A stretch of 64,000 nt of DNA from DATBGO01 sp963695645 (GTDB taxonomy: Bacteria; Actinomycetota; Actinomycetes; Streptosporangiales; Streptosporangiaceae), in assembly GCA_963695645.1 (NCBI GenBank), contig CAVOHC010000012.1, positions 868,001 through 932,000 of the forward strand, in the 5' to 3' direction. Below the pieces are notes generated by a model, which saw nothing but the letters and a program-made list of their open reading frames with translations, was not told the origin of the DNA and made no database searches. Of the stretch, positions 26,190 through 35,725 are shown in pieces. Each line of letters opens with the position of its first letter. Position 1 is the stretch's first letter. A program made the translations under genes and the position numbers.

Positions 26190-27227
26190 TCAGCGGTCTC
26201 CAGCCGGGGCAGCCGGGCGTGCCGGATGGGCGGCCGGGCGTGCACGCGGGGAGGCAGCGGGTGATGTCCTCGACGGCCAGTAGGCGATTGCAAGCAGGGC
26301 GAGCAGCGGGCCGGAGCTCGGGTCGGTGCCGGTACCGCTGAGGACGCCGCCGAACGCCTGGGCGATGCTGATGGCGGCCGCCACGGCGACGGCAAGGACG
26401 ATGATGGCGCGCGACACCGGCATCGGCAGGTAAATTCCGGCCGCGACCAGCAGCAGTGCGGCGGCGAGCACGATGGACACGGCAGCGCCCTGGTGGTTGA
26501 TCATGCTGCCGAGGTGGTTGTCCGTCCAGGCGAGCCAGCCCGGTTCACCGGACGCCATTCCAGAGACCGTGCTGCCGAGGGCCTCAGGGACCTGACCAGC
26601 TTGCTGCAGGGCGAGGTAGCCGAGGCTGCCCCACAGCGCCAGCCAGATCAGCCGGGCCGCTCGGGAGCCGACCGCGCCGCCTGCCGCGAACGGCGCCGGG
26701 CGCTCCCGCCCGGCGGGCCATAGCAGGACAGCGAGCAGCGCGTAAAGGATCACCGCGCCAGGCGCTCCATTGGCCGGGCTCGCGGCTCCGGTCAGTACCA
26801 GGCCAAGTCCCTCGCCAAGCCACCACACCGTCAGCGCCCAGACGACGGATGCGGCGAGCGCGAACCTGGTGGCCGGGCGCCATGCGATCCCGAGCCCAAG
26901 CAGCAGCTGTATTGTGGCGAAGCCCGCATTCGCCGCTGCCACATGCTGTTCGACAAGATGCGCTGACCAGGTAATCGGGCCGGCGATGAAGGCCGGATTG
27001 CCGTGTGCGGCTTCGCCGAGCATGCGGGGAAATGAGCGGCTAAACATGAATGCCTGGAATTGCAGCACGGCGTCGAGGAGCCAGAGGGCTGCAAGCGCGA
27101 GTTGCAGCCGTCTGCGGGCGTCCGGCGGGTTCCAGTGCCTAGCCGATGATTCCTGAGGCCGCTCCGGCGCCGCGCTCGTTCCGAGCTGCCGCGCCGCGCT
27201 GTCCCTGGGCACGGTGCCCTGGATCAT
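26190..27227 (-). CDS. Actinobacterial multi-pass membrane protein of unknown function
   Basis: 345 residues with about eight predicted helices after a 40-residue polar N-terminus, and a Pro/Ala/Arg tail. Recognisable stretches are LWLLDAVLQFQAFMF and WSAHLVEQHVAAANAGFATI. No named domain is recognised. It lies directly upstream of the DUF5134-like gene, so the two probably form an operon and may work together in the membrane. Confidence 0.75.
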   Translation of the reverse strand: MIQGTVPRDSAARQLGTSAAPERPQESSARHWNPPDARRRLQLALAALWLLDAVLQFQAFMFSRSFPRMLGEAAHGNPAFIAGPITWSAHLVEQHVAAANAGFATIQLLLGLGIAWRPATRFALAASVVWALTVWWLGEGLGLVLTGAASPANGAPGAVILYALLAVLLWPAGRERPAPFAAGGAVGSRAARLIWLALWGSLGYLALQQAGQVPEALGSTVSGMASGEPGWLAWTDNHLGSMINHQGAAVSIVLAAALLLVAAGIYLPMPVSRAIIVLAVAVAAAISIAQAFGGVLSGTGTDPSSGPLLALLAIAYWPSRTSPAASPRARPAAHPARPAAPAGDR

Positions 27228-27483
27228 CGTGGCTTCCTTCCCACGCCGCGCACCCCCCCGGAGAAGGCATTTCCGGCCACGCCGGTCTGGCGTAGTCGCA
27301 ATAGCAGGAGATTAAACGGGCGCCGCCCGCCTGACAAGCAACAATCTTCGGGCGCTCCGGGAGCTACTCGCGCTGGCCGCAGCACCCGCGATCGTTATCA
27401 GAAACCCGGTAAGGGTATTTGCCAAACCCGGCCGGGGTATTTTTTCAGCAGCCCGGGAAGGCTATTCCGCGCCGGACGCGCAG
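27228..27483. other. Intergenic region, no gene seen
   Basis: 256 bases between the membrane-protein operon and the peroxiredoxin. It contains a run TATTTTTT at 27438-27445 next to ACCCGGCCGGGGT, and CCCGG-rich short hairpins, perhaps termination signals for the peroxiredoxin gene that ends at 27484. Confidence 0.4.
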
Positions 27484-27966
27484 TCAGGGGGCCAGCGACG
27501 ACAGCTGCGCAGTGATGGTGTCCGCGGTCGGGAATGTCAGGCCGACCAGGGTGACGTGCTTCCAGCGGATCACGCCCCCGGCATCGACGACAAACACTGA
27601 CCTGCGTAGGCTCGCGCCGCTCAGGGCGATGCCGTACTGCCGGGACACAGCCAGCCCGACATCGGCTAGCAGCGGGAACGCCAGGCCGTACTTGCGCGCG
27701 AACCGCTCGTGGCTGTCGACGTCCTGCGGGCTGATGCCCCAGACGACGGCGCCGAGACCGGTGAACGCGTCCAGGCCGGAGGTGTATGAGCACAGTTGCC
27801 TGGTGCAGACGGTCGTGTCATCACCCGGGTAGAACGCCAGCACGAGCGACTGGCCGCGGTGTGCGGACAGCGTGTAATCGGCGTGGCCGGCTTCGCCGCG
27901 GGAGATGAGGACACCCGGCAGCGTGAAGTCAGGCGCCGTCGCGCCTACCGCTGGTGACTTGGCCAT
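27484..27966 (-). CDS. Bcp/PrxQ-type peroxiredoxin
   Basis: 160 residues of the AhpC/TSA thioredoxin fold. The peroxidatic Cys is in FYPGDDTTVCTRQLCSY, with a second Cys four residues after the first, the Bcp/PrxQ resolving arrangement. APDFTLPG at the start and VFVVDAGGVIRWKHV near the C-terminus fit. Reduces hydroperoxides in the cytoplasm using thioredoxin-like donors. Stands alone. Confidence 0.93.
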   Translation of the reverse strand: MAKSPAVGATAPDFTLPGVLISRGEAGHADYTLSAHRGQSLVLAFYPGDDTTVCTRQLCSYTSGLDAFTGLGAVVWGISPQDVDSHERFARKYGLAFPLLADVGLAVSRQYGIALSGASLRRSVFVVDAGGVIRWKHVTLVGLTFPTADTITAQLSSLAP

Positions 27967-28100
27967 GCGGGCTCCTCAGGAGTGCTGTCAGTGCGGCGCA
28001 TTCACACCATGACAACCCGGCAGCCGGGGCCGCGCCCAGTGACACGGGCCGGCCCCGGCGGCTGGCCCGTGTCGCCGATGCGGTGGTCGCCTGGCGCGAG

Positions 28101-28706
28101 CTATAGCTGACGGCGCCACTGCGGGCCCACCACTAGCCAGGCGGCCTCCCAGGCTGCCAGCCGTTTCCGGTCCAGGACCCGCCGGGTGACCACTGCCAGG
28201 CCAGCGAGCAGCACCGCGACAGCGGCGAGAGCCATTGATGCCGCACCGATGACGCGACGTTCGGTCTGGGCCGGTGTCATGGCGGGCAGGCGTACGTTGC
28301 CTGCGCGGTCCAGCCAAACGGGGACGGTGCTGCCCGCTGGTGTCCCTGCGGCGGCTGGGATCTTGCCGATCCGCGGCCGCCCTTCCACGGTCCATCGCGC
28401 CGGCGTCCAGTCAACCCAGGAGTTCGCGCCATTGCCGGACATCATGGGCCCGGGCGCGGCCGCGAGCAATACCGCGGGAACCCGTTGCCACGATAGCTGG
28501 GCGTGCCGTGTCGCCGCGTTGTCCGCCCGGACCCACAGGCCGGCCGTGGCTGCGACGAGCGGGCCCAGGACCAGGAATGCGACGATCGCCGCGGGCACGA
28601 TCCAAGCCTCGATCAGATCACAACGCCGCCGCAGCGGGTTGCGCTCCCGGCTTAGCCGACGGGTCAGCCGCCGCCACGTCATTGTGGGCACAGTCATAGC
28701 GTTCAT
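28101..28706 (-). CDS. Rv1733c-like two-helix membrane protein
   Basis: 201 residues with two transmembrane helices (IVPAAIVAFLVLGPLVAAT and AASMALAAVAVLLAGLAVV) that flank an extracytoplasmic segment of about 85 residues with SWVDWTPARWTVEGRPRIG. RERNPLRRRCDLIEAW before helix 1 is the signature of the actinobacterial Rv1733c family. Function unknown. Confidence 0.85.
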   Translation of the reverse strand: MNAMTVPTMTWRRLTRRLSRERNPLRRRCDLIEAWIVPAAIVAFLVLGPLVAATAGLWVRADNAATRHAQLSWQRVPAVLLAAAPGPMMSGNGANSWVDWTPARWTVEGRPRIGKIPAAAGTPAGSTVPVWLDRAGNVRLPAMTPAQTERRVIGAASMALAAVAVLLAGLAVVTRRVLDRKRLAAWEAAWLVVGPQWRRQL

Positions 28707-29041
28707 CCATCGGCGAATCCAGCAGCACCATTGCGGCCGCTTCCCAACTGGATTGTCTCTCTTCGGAGCACGCCGCCGCTATAGCTCGCGGCGCCGATCT
28801 GCACACGTCCGTCAGTGCGGCTGGTGGGACACTTCAGGCCGGTTATCTCGGGCTCCGACCGGCGCGAACGGGCGGGCGCAGCTCTCGTCCGCGGTCCTGC
28901 CGCGCGCCAGCTGGTCCGCCAGGGCGGAGCCAGCCCGCCGCCCGGGCTCAGCGAGGATGGGTCAGTCGCCACGATGGTGATCCGTCCGCCGGCGCGAGTT
29001 ACCTATTTATTCTATCGAGATACTTATATATACTCGAGGGC
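28707..29041. other. Intergenic region with AT-rich promoter patch
   Basis: 335 bases between divergent genes. The last 45 bases (28998-29036) are sharply AT-rich (TATTTATTCT, CTTATATATACTCGAG) and likely hold the promoter of the FAD-binding protein gene. An 89-codon minus-strand ORF here shows no family features. Confidence 0.45.
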
Positions 29042-30457
29042 ATGCGCGGCTTGAATCCTCCCGAGTACCGTGGGCCGGTCATCGCAGTTGTCGGCGGCGG
29101 CGCCAGCGGGACGCTCGCCGTGATTCACCTGCTCCGCTCCGCCGCCGCACAGCAGCGCCCGCTGCGGGTCATCCTGATCGACCGGCATGGTCGCCACGGA
29201 CTGGGCCAGGCGTACAGCACGACGCATCCCGCTCACTTGCTGAACGCGCCCGCCGGCCAGATGAGCGCGCTGGACGGCGACCCGGATCACCTGACTCGCT
29301 GGGCCGCCGCGGCCGGCATCGCGCATGACGGGTTCCTGCCCAGGCAGGTGTATGGCCGCTACCTGCGCGACACGCTGTCAGATGCGGAGCGCCGGGCACA
29401 GCCGCTGTCCCGGGTCACGCAGGTCACCTCGGATGCCGTGGCGATCCGGGAGAACGCCCGCGGCCGGCCGCTGCGCATCCTGCTCGCCGATGGCTGCATA
29501 GACGCCGACATGGCCGTGCTAGCGATCGGTAACCTGCCGTCCCTGCTGCCGTTCCCCGCTCCGCAGAGCCGCCGGATCATCGCCGACCCGTGGGCACCCG
29601 GCGCGCTGGACATTGTGCGGGACGGCAGCCCGGTGATCGTGGTGGGCACGGGACTGACGATGCTGGATGTGGCCGTCGCCGTGACGAGCGGCAACGAGGA
29701 CGCCGCCGTGCACGCGGTGTCCAGGCACGGGCTGCTACCGCGCGTGCACCGGGGCCCGCCCCCGCCGTGCAGCCCCATCTGGCTCCCCGTCATCTCCGAC
29801 GCCACCGGCCCGGTACAGCTCACCGAACTCATGTGGCAGGTCCGTTCGGCCATGGCCAGCCGCCCAGGTGGTTGGCAGGACGTGATGGATGCGCTACGGC
29901 CGCATTTCCCCGGCCTCTGGCAGCGGATGCCGGCCCGCGACAGGCGCCTTTTCCTCCGCCACGTCGCCCCCTACTGGGAAGTGCATCGTCATCGTGTGCC
30001 TCCCGCGACAGCCCGCCGGATCACCGAACTGCGCTGCACAGGGAGGCTGTCCGTGCTTCAGGGTCAGGTCACCGATGCCGCCGAGCAGGCCGGGCAGGTG
30101 CGCCTCCGCGTCGACCAGGGCGACAGCACTGCTGACCTCACCGCGGGCTGGCTCGTCAACGGAACCGGTCCAGCCACAGACATCACGCGTGCCCGTGACC
30201 CGCTCCTGCGTGATCTCCTTGACCGCGGGCTGGCCCGGCCCGATCCGCTGCGGCTCGGCATCGATGCCGGCCACGACGGCGCAGTGCTCGATGTTTCGGG
30301 CATGCCCAGCGGCACCCTCTTCACGCTCGGGCCACCGCTGCGGGGGCTCTTGTATGAGACGACGGCGATCCCCGAGATCCGGGCGCAGGCCGCCGCCATG
30401 TCCCGCCGCCTGACCGCCGGAAGCCAGGCGCGCCAGCGCCCGGGCAGTGCCGCCTGA
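29042..30457 (+). CDS. FAD/NAD(P)-binding protein (FAD_NAD_binding_9 type)
   Basis: 471 residues. N-terminal FAD motif VIAVVGGGASGTLAVIHLL at residues 13-31, then the family stretch GLGQAYSTTHPAHLLNAPAG and a second dinucleotide motif VIVVGTGLTMLDVAVA near residue 200. The C-terminus ends LFTLGPPLRGLLYETTAIPEIR, typical of this HI0933/SidA-related group. Probably an oxidoreductase or N-hydroxylase-like flavoprotein; substrate unknown. ATG 29042 is only a few bases from the AT-rich promoter patch. Confidence 0.88.
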   Translation: MRGLNPPEYRGPVIAVVGGGASGTLAVIHLLRSAAAQQRPLRVILIDRHGRHGLGQAYSTTHPAHLLNAPAGQMSALDGDPDHLTRWAAAAGIAHDGFLPRQVYGRYLRDTLSDAERRAQPLSRVTQVTSDAVAIRENARGRPLRILLADGCIDADMAVLAIGNLPSLLPFPAPQSRRIIADPWAPGALDIVRDGSPVIVVGTGLTMLDVAVAVTSGNEDAAVHAVSRHGLLPRVHRGPPPPCSPIWLPVISDATGPVQLTELMWQVRSAMASRPGGWQDVMDALRPHFPGLWQRMPARDRRLFLRHVAPYWEVHRHRVPPATARRITELRCTGRLSVLQGQVTDAAEQAGQVRLRVDQGDSTADLTAGWLVNGTGPATDITRARDPLLRDLLDRGLARPDPLRLGIDAGHDGAVLDVSGMPSGTLFTLGPPLRGLLYETTAIPEIRAQAAAMSRRLTAGSQARQRPGSAA

Positions 30458-30869
30458 GCGCACGCCCTGGCCGTCCCGCGCCGTTCCGTCGTCGGTCACG
30501 TCTGCGTTCGCTGGTGGCCGCCGGCGGTGCCGGCCGGATTCCGGGCACCCGCGTGTCAAAGGTCTCAGGGAGCGCGGTGGGCGCCCCCAGCGGGTCGGTA
30601 CGAGCCATGCTCCTATAGTGAAATGTCCTATGAAGTTGGTATTATGACTGGGAGATACCTGCGAGACCCGTGTCCGGCCCCCTCGCGGCCGGAAATCGCG
30701 GCGGCAGCAGCGTGACCGGGTACGCCCTGCCTCGGTGCGCCAGCCAGCCCGGCAGCCCCGGGTCACGCCACGCCAGGCAGCCGTCCCTGCGAGCGGCGCG
30801 ATACTGTCTGACCAGCGCAGGGATCTGGATTGGCCAGATTTCCGGTGCTTGCTGCGGGGGTGTGTCCCG
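30458..30869. other. Intergenic region, promoter for the following gene
   Basis: 412 bases. An AT-rich stretch at 30608-30655 (CTATAGTGAAATG, GTTGGTATTATGACT) probably holds the promoter of the next gene. The frame of that gene is open from 30735, but the first 45 codons look non-coding. Nothing else is recognised. Confidence 0.4.
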
Positions 30870-32627
30870 ATGTCGTCGATTGAGGACGCTATCAAGGAGA
30901 AATATAAAGCGGTCATTTCAAAGACTGATATCCACGAGGTCAGCGAGGATCTCCGCCGTATCGCCGCTGAGGCTGGACTTGGTGTGGCCATTCTTGTCGC
31001 ATGGCAGCACGGCCTCGCGATCGGATACATTCCGCTCGCGTACGATGTCAACGGAAGTGCAGCAGATGCGCAGTCCCGGATGATCGCCGCGAATGACCGC
31101 TGTCCGTATGTGTTCGTCCATGTGCCGGTACGGCAGATCCGTCGCGATAAGGTAAAATTGGCGCAACGGGGAATCATGAGCCAGAACGCTGACCCGGTCT
31201 GGTTCATCTACCACGAAGATGGGCTCATCGGTACCTTCAGTTTCCAGGACCCAGAGTCGGTGCAGTTGACCGAGCGAGATATCAGGGCGATCCTCGACTC
31301 GCTCGCTCAGCAGGGCGTTCTCATGAGGGCGAACGTCAACAACAGGCAGATTCAGTTTAAGGACCTCGTGGCTAAGAGACGCATTGAGGAGTCTGGCGAG
31401 AAAGTCTATGTACGGGTGGAAAATCGACCTCTTGACCGGAGTGTAACGCTCGAAACGGAACTCTCCAGGGAGGAGGTGTGGGACTATGTCGTGAAGGCGC
31501 TGGAATTCAAGTCTGCGTGCAACTACTGCTCCGTGCAGACGCTCAGCCCGCAGCAGGTAACGATTCACTCCTTGCATATCCCTTCCCAACCCAGGCGCCA
31601 GGAAGACGATCTTGAAACGGTCCGCAATTACCAGTTCGGCTTCACGTTTGCGCCATTCGGAGATCCCCGGGATGTGTGCCATTTCGTCGCCTGGGATTTC
31701 CCGCACGTCAACGATCTGGTTATGAACATGGAACCGCAGGCCTACTCCTTCAGTGACCTCATCAGGCTGGTGCGCGTGATCAACAGGGACATCGGGAAGT
31801 TCTGCAGGACTAGCGAGGTGGACCCAGCCCCCCCGCCTGTTTCGGGGACCTGCAATCACTGGGCGGGGAATAGCATCTACCACCAGCACTACCAGTTCGT
31901 CCGCATCAAGGGGCTGCCATTGATGCGTGCCTTCGAAGGCAGCGAACCGCTGGTCACGTACCGGGACGTAGAAGTGCGCAAGGTCGTGGCGCCGTGGCCG
32001 GCATCAGCGTTCCTCATCACGTCATTGACGTCGGGCGGGGACGAGGAGGTGATGCGTGTCGCGGACCGAGTGGCCCGGGAATGGCGTGGTCTTAGCGAAG
32101 GCGAGGACCTATCTTACGGCAATGGGATTGGTATAAAGAACCACACTCAGAACACCTTCGTGACCATCGAAGGCGACCGAATCATCGCTATATTCATTCC
32201 CCGTCATCGATCGAAGATCAGCACATCCGACCCGACGAACCAGATTCAGAAGTCGAATGCCGCCGTGCTCGAGATGATGGGCTATTTCATCATCGACTCT
32301 CCTGATGATTTCGACAAAATCGAGAGGATGTCGCCGGATGCCCGGAAAACCCTCGGAGACTCATGGCTTTCGGAACTCGTCCCCGATGCCGAAACAATCC
32401 GCGAGTTCGAAGACAATATCCGCATCTGCCTGAGCGAGGCCGTCACCCCCCACGAGGAGAGGATTGATAAGGTCCTGGGCGATACGATTGCGGACTCAAG
32501 GCAGGAAGCACGGATGCTCGCGTCGGCCATACAAGGCGACAGGCGCCTTGATCCGGAGCAGCGCGAGCACCTTTATCGGGAACTCCTCTCGGCCGTTCTA
32601 GAATCTGGCGCCGCAGATTCATCGTAG
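30870..32627 (+). CDS. Large protein with HIT-like nucleotidyltransferase/phosphorylase motif
   Basis: 585 residues from ATG 30870 (MSSIEDAIKEKYKAVI). In the middle (about residues 330-345) CNHWAGNSIYHQHYQFVRI resembles the Asn...AG-S-x3-H-x-H-x-Q centre of Ap4A phosphorylase, GalT and GDP-hexose phosphorylase enzymes, where the middle His takes the nucleotide. Upstream, FAPFGDPRDVCHFVAWDFPHVNDL recalls the substrate strand of that superfamily. The first 180 residues match nothing I know. Codon use is distinctly AT-richer than neighbours (for example AAATATAAA near the start), suggesting recent transfer. Nucleotide-sugar or dinucleotide phosphorolysis is inferred from the motif only. Confidence 0.72.
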   Translation: MSSIEDAIKEKYKAVISKTDIHEVSEDLRRIAAEAGLGVAILVAWQHGLAIGYIPLAYDVNGSAADAQSRMIAANDRCPYVFVHVPVRQIRRDKVKLAQRGIMSQNADPVWFIYHEDGLIGTFSFQDPESVQLTERDIRAILDSLAQQGVLMRANVNNRQIQFKDLVAKRRIEESGEKVYVRVENRPLDRSVTLETELSREEVWDYVVKALEFKSACNYCSVQTLSPQQVTIHSLHIPSQPRRQEDDLETVRNYQFGFTFAPFGDPRDVCHFVAWDFPHVNDLVMNMEPQAYSFSDLIRLVRVINRDIGKFCRTSEVDPAPPPVSGTCNHWAGNSIYHQHYQFVRIKGLPLMRAFEGSEPLVTYRDVEVRKVVAPWPASAFLITSLTSGGDEEVMRVADRVAREWRGLSEGEDLSYGNGIGIKNHTQNTFVTIEGDRIIAIFIPRHRSKISTSDPTNQIQKSNAAVLEMMGYFIIDSPDDFDKIERMSPDARKTLGDSWLSELVPDAETIREFEDNIRICLSEAVTPHEERIDKVLGDTIADSRQEARMLASAIQGDRRLDPEQREHLYRELLSAVLESGAADSS

Positions 32628-32795
32628 GAGTCGTCCGATTGCCGGCGGCCCGGCCGCGACATCTGGCTCACCGGCATGGACGCCCGGGAGCCGGGCTCCA
32701 GACCGACATCTTCGCCGCGGACAGGTACCTCCGAGCCGCCCGGGACACCGGGTCCTGTGCGAAGTAGCTGCATCGCACGGTTCCGCAGCGCGCTG

Positions 32796-33085
32796 TCCAC
32801 CGCGGCCACCGCGGACGTCACCAACACCGGAAGCAGGGCCGGTGACGGCGTCGCCCAGCGCAACATCCACCGGTCCGGCACGAGCATCCCGCAGCCGGCT
32901 CGCCGGCCCGACGGATTCCAGCGGGTCACCCTCGCACCCGGCCAGGCCCGAACCGTCACCTTCACGCTCGGCTCGGCCAACCCTGGCTTCTCCACAAGCC
33001 AGGGCCGCTCGTGTCGAACCCGGCAGCGTCGGCGTGAACGTCGGTGACAGCTCAGCGGGCGGCCTGCACGGCCAGTTCACCGTGC
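32796..33085 (+). pseudogene. Decayed 3' end of a GH3 beta-glucosidase (Fn3-like domain)
   Basis: In one frame TADVTNTGSRAGDGVAQ, RRPDGFQRVTLAPGQ and RTVTFTLGSANPGFSTSQGR match the C-terminal fibronectin III-like domain of GH3 beta-glucosidases. Near 33000 homology moves to another frame: RVEPGSVGVNVGDSSAGGLH, then GQFTV. No catalytic domain lies upstream, so this is a scrap of a degraded gene. Not translated as a useful product. Confidence 0.75.
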
Positions 33086-33734
33086 GCCTGACCGTACGGC
33101 AGTCCGGGAGGCCGGGCCATGGCCGGGCCTCCCGGCCATGGCCCGGCCCCGAGCCGGTGCCGATCCTGGCTATCTGCAGCCGATTCGCCGGGCGCTTGCC
33201 AGGGCTGCCCTGACGCCGTCGCTCCAGGGCATTTCCATGCCCAAGGATGCATGGTCCGGGGCCCCGGGCGTTTGGAAGGCGCGGGTACCCGCGCGCCAGG
33301 CGGCAGAAATGACCTTCGAGGCTGTCATTGGCTATGCCTATCTGAGGAGGCATGATGCTAGTAGAGGGTGAGCCGGGCGCTGGCCGGCGGTGCGGCATGC
33401 GGTGCTCCGCCGCGGCAAGGGCTGACCAGCCGGGCGCCAGGAGGGGGAGGAGGAGACAGCGTAGGCGAGATCTCTCCGCTGAGTCGACACGGACGGTCAG
33501 GCGGCGACCTTGCGCCTATATAATATTGGCCGCGGTGACGCCATCCAGGGACGCAACGACGCAGGTCCAGGGATACCAGGACCTTCGGCCCTGTCCCGGG
33601 CGCATTGAAACCGGGCAATACTTGATTAGACGGACTTCTAGATTATACGGACTTCTAGCGCAACCGTCGGCCAGGCCTTGACTGTGGGCGCAATAGCTTG
33701 CTGCGCCTGTAGGTCCTATGCAGGGGAGATAGCA
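33086..33734. other. Intergenic region with GC hairpin and pckG control elements
   Basis: 649 bases without a convincing gene. A near-palindrome GGGAGGCCGGGCC..GGCCGGGCCTCCC at 33106-33133 could form a long hairpin. A short ORF around 33240-33370 has no recognised homology. The right end carries the AT-rich pckG upstream region described separately. Confidence 0.45.
33622..33658 (+). promoter_or_regulatory. pckG promoter with 12-bp direct repeat
   Basis: ACGGACTTCTAG occurs twice, at 33630-33641 and 33647-33658, a 17-base period. TTGATT at 33622-33627 and TATACG at 33644-33649 could be the -35 and -10 with 16 bases between, so the repeats sit on the promoter. A regulator site controlling gluconeogenesis is inferred. 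Confidence 0.45.
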
Positions 33735-35549
33735 GTGTCCAGCGCAGATTCTATTGATGAGCAACCAGAAACGAGCCTTCCCGAGCTGACCAAGTGGGTC
33801 CGCGATCTCGCGGAGCTGACCCAGCCCGACCAGGTTGTCTGGTGTGACGGCTCGGAGGACGAGTGGCACCGGCTGACCAGCCTGCTCGTCGAGAACGGAA
33901 CCTTCACGCGGCTGAACCCGAAGCTGCGCCCGAACAGCTTCCACTGCGCTTCCGACCCCAGCGACGTCGCACGCGTGGAGGACCGCACCTTCATCTGCTC
34001 AGAGAAGGAAGATGATGCGGGCCCGACAAACAACTGGATCGCGCCCGACGAGATGCGCAAGACCTTCGCGGAGATTTTCGATGGCTGCATGCGCGGCCGC
34101 ACCATGTACGTGATCCCGTTCTGCATGGGCCCGATCGGCAGCAGCATTTCCCAGCTCGGAGTGGAGATCACTGACTCGCCCTACGTGGCCGTGTCGATGC
34201 GGATCATGACCAGGATGGGAACGCCGGCGCTGCGCTCGATCGAGGAGACCGGGTCGTTCGTTCGTGCCGTCCACTCGGTCGGCGCCCCGCTGGAGCCCGG
34301 CCAGGCGGACGTGCCGTGGCCTTGCAACAAGACCAAGTACATCTCGCACTTCCCCGAGACCAGGGAGATCTGGTCCTACGGGTCGGGATACGGCGGGAAT
34401 GCGCTGCTCGGCAAGAAGTGCTATGCGCTGCGGATTGCCTCGGTGATGGCGCGGGATGAGGGCTGGCTGGCCGAGCACATGCTCATCCTCAAGATCACCC
34501 CGCCGGAGGCGGAGCCGAAGTACATCGCCGCGGCCTTCCCGTCCGCGTGCGGCAAGACCAACCTGGCCATGCTGCAGCCCACCATCTCCGGCTGGAAGGT
34601 CGAGGCCGTCGGCGATGACATCGCCTGGATGCGGTTCGGCGCGGACGGCAGGCTGTACGCGATCAACCCGGAAGCCGGCTTCTTCGGCGTCGCGCCCGGC
34701 ACTGGCATGAAGACCAATGCCAACGCGGTCGCGACCATGTGGGGTAACAGCATCTTCACCAACGTCGCCCGGACCGATGACGGCGACGTGTGGTGGGAGG
34801 GCCTGACGGACGAGCCGCCCGCGCACCTGATCGACTGGAAGGGCCGGGACTGGACCCCGGGGTCGCCCGAGCCCGCGGCGCACCCCAACGCCCGGTTCAC
34901 CACCCCCGCGTCCCAGTGCCCGATCATCGCGCCGGAATGGGATGACCCCGCGGGCGTGCCGATCTCTGCCATCCTGTTCGGCGGCAGGCGCGCCAGCACC
35001 GTGCCGCTGGTGATCGAGTCCTTCGACTGGAACCACGGGGTGTTCCTCGGCGCCAACATCGCCTCCGAGAAGACAGCTGCGGCCGAGGGCAGGGTCGGCG
35101 AGCTGCGGCACGACCCGTTCGCGATGCTGCCGTTCTGCGGCTACAACATGGGTGATTATTTCGCGTACTGGCTGAAGATCGGACAGACGGCCGACCCCGA
35201 GAAGCTGCCAAAGCTGTTCTACGTCAACTGGTTCCGCAAGAACGCCAGTGGCAAGTTCGTGTGGCCTGGCTTCGGCGAGAACAGCCGGGTGCTGAAGTGG
35301 ATCATTCAGCGGCTGTCCGGCGACGCCAAGGCCACGGCGACCCAGATCGGCTATCTCCCGGCGCCCGGCTCGCTGGACCTCGACGGCCTGGACGTCAGCT
35401 GGGCTGACCTGGATCTGCTGCTCACGGTGGACGCCGAGGCGTGGAAGCTGGAGGCGGAGCACATCCCCGAGTTCTTCCGCACCTTCCACAGGCACCTGCC
35501 CGCTCAGCTCTGGGACCTGCACAGCGACCTGGTCGACCGCCTGGGCTGA
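33735..35549 (+). CDS. pckG: Phosphoenolpyruvate carboxykinase (GTP)
   Basis: Converts oxaloacetate and GTP to PEP, first step of gluconeogenesis. 604 residues, usual for the GTP class. Kinase P-loop FPSACGKTNLAML is near residue 270. Other family blocks are VIPFCMGPIGS, YVAVSMRIMTRMG, WEGLTDEPPAHLIDWKG and LPFCGYNMGDYFAYWL. GTG 33735 has GGGGAGA ten bases ahead; the longer frame to 33678 is not family-like. Gluconeogenesis is needed when cells grow on aromatic acids, as the neighbouring genes suggest. Confidence 0.97.
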   Translation: MSSADSIDEQPETSLPELTKWVRDLAELTQPDQVVWCDGSEDEWHRLTSLLVENGTFTRLNPKLRPNSFHCASDPSDVARVEDRTFICSEKEDDAGPTNNWIAPDEMRKTFAEIFDGCMRGRTMYVIPFCMGPIGSSISQLGVEITDSPYVAVSMRIMTRMGTPALRSIEETGSFVRAVHSVGAPLEPGQADVPWPCNKTKYISHFPETREIWSYGSGYGGNALLGKKCYALRIASVMARDEGWLAEHMLILKITPPEAEPKYIAAAFPSACGKTNLAMLQPTISGWKVEAVGDDIAWMRFGADGRLYAINPEAGFFGVAPGTGMKTNANAVATMWGNSIFTNVARTDDGDVWWEGLTDEPPAHLIDWKGRDWTPGSPEPAAHPNARFTTPASQCPIIAPEWDDPAGVPISAILFGGRRASTVPLVIESFDWNHGVFLGANIASEKTAAAEGRVGELRHDPFAMLPFCGYNMGDYFAYWLKIGQTADPEKLPKLFYVNWFRKNASGKFVWPGFGENSRVLKWIIQRLSGDAKATATQIGYLPAPGSLDLDGLDVSWADLDLLLTVDAEAWKLEAEHIPEFFRTFHRHLPAQLWDLHSDLVDRLG

Positions 35550-35725
35550 GCTTTGCCGACTCCCTCCTTGCGGGATCTGAACAGTCAATCTGGGACAATT
35601 GTTGCGACGAGCGTCATGATTGACGATCCATATCGTCTCCGGCACCGGGCGTGCTGCCGGGGACAGCGCAGGCGCGGCGGTCATCAGGGTCACTGGCTAA
35701 CCCGGCAGCAGGACATCAGCCTCAG

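Noticed and set aside
28703..28972. 89-codon minus-strand ORF upstream of the FAD-binding protein gene
   Set aside because: No family features, no convincing ribosome site, and it overlaps the Rv1733c-like gene start.
33138..33371. Small ORF before pckG
   Set aside because: The 77-codon frame has several competing overlapping frames, no ribosome site and no recognisable homology.
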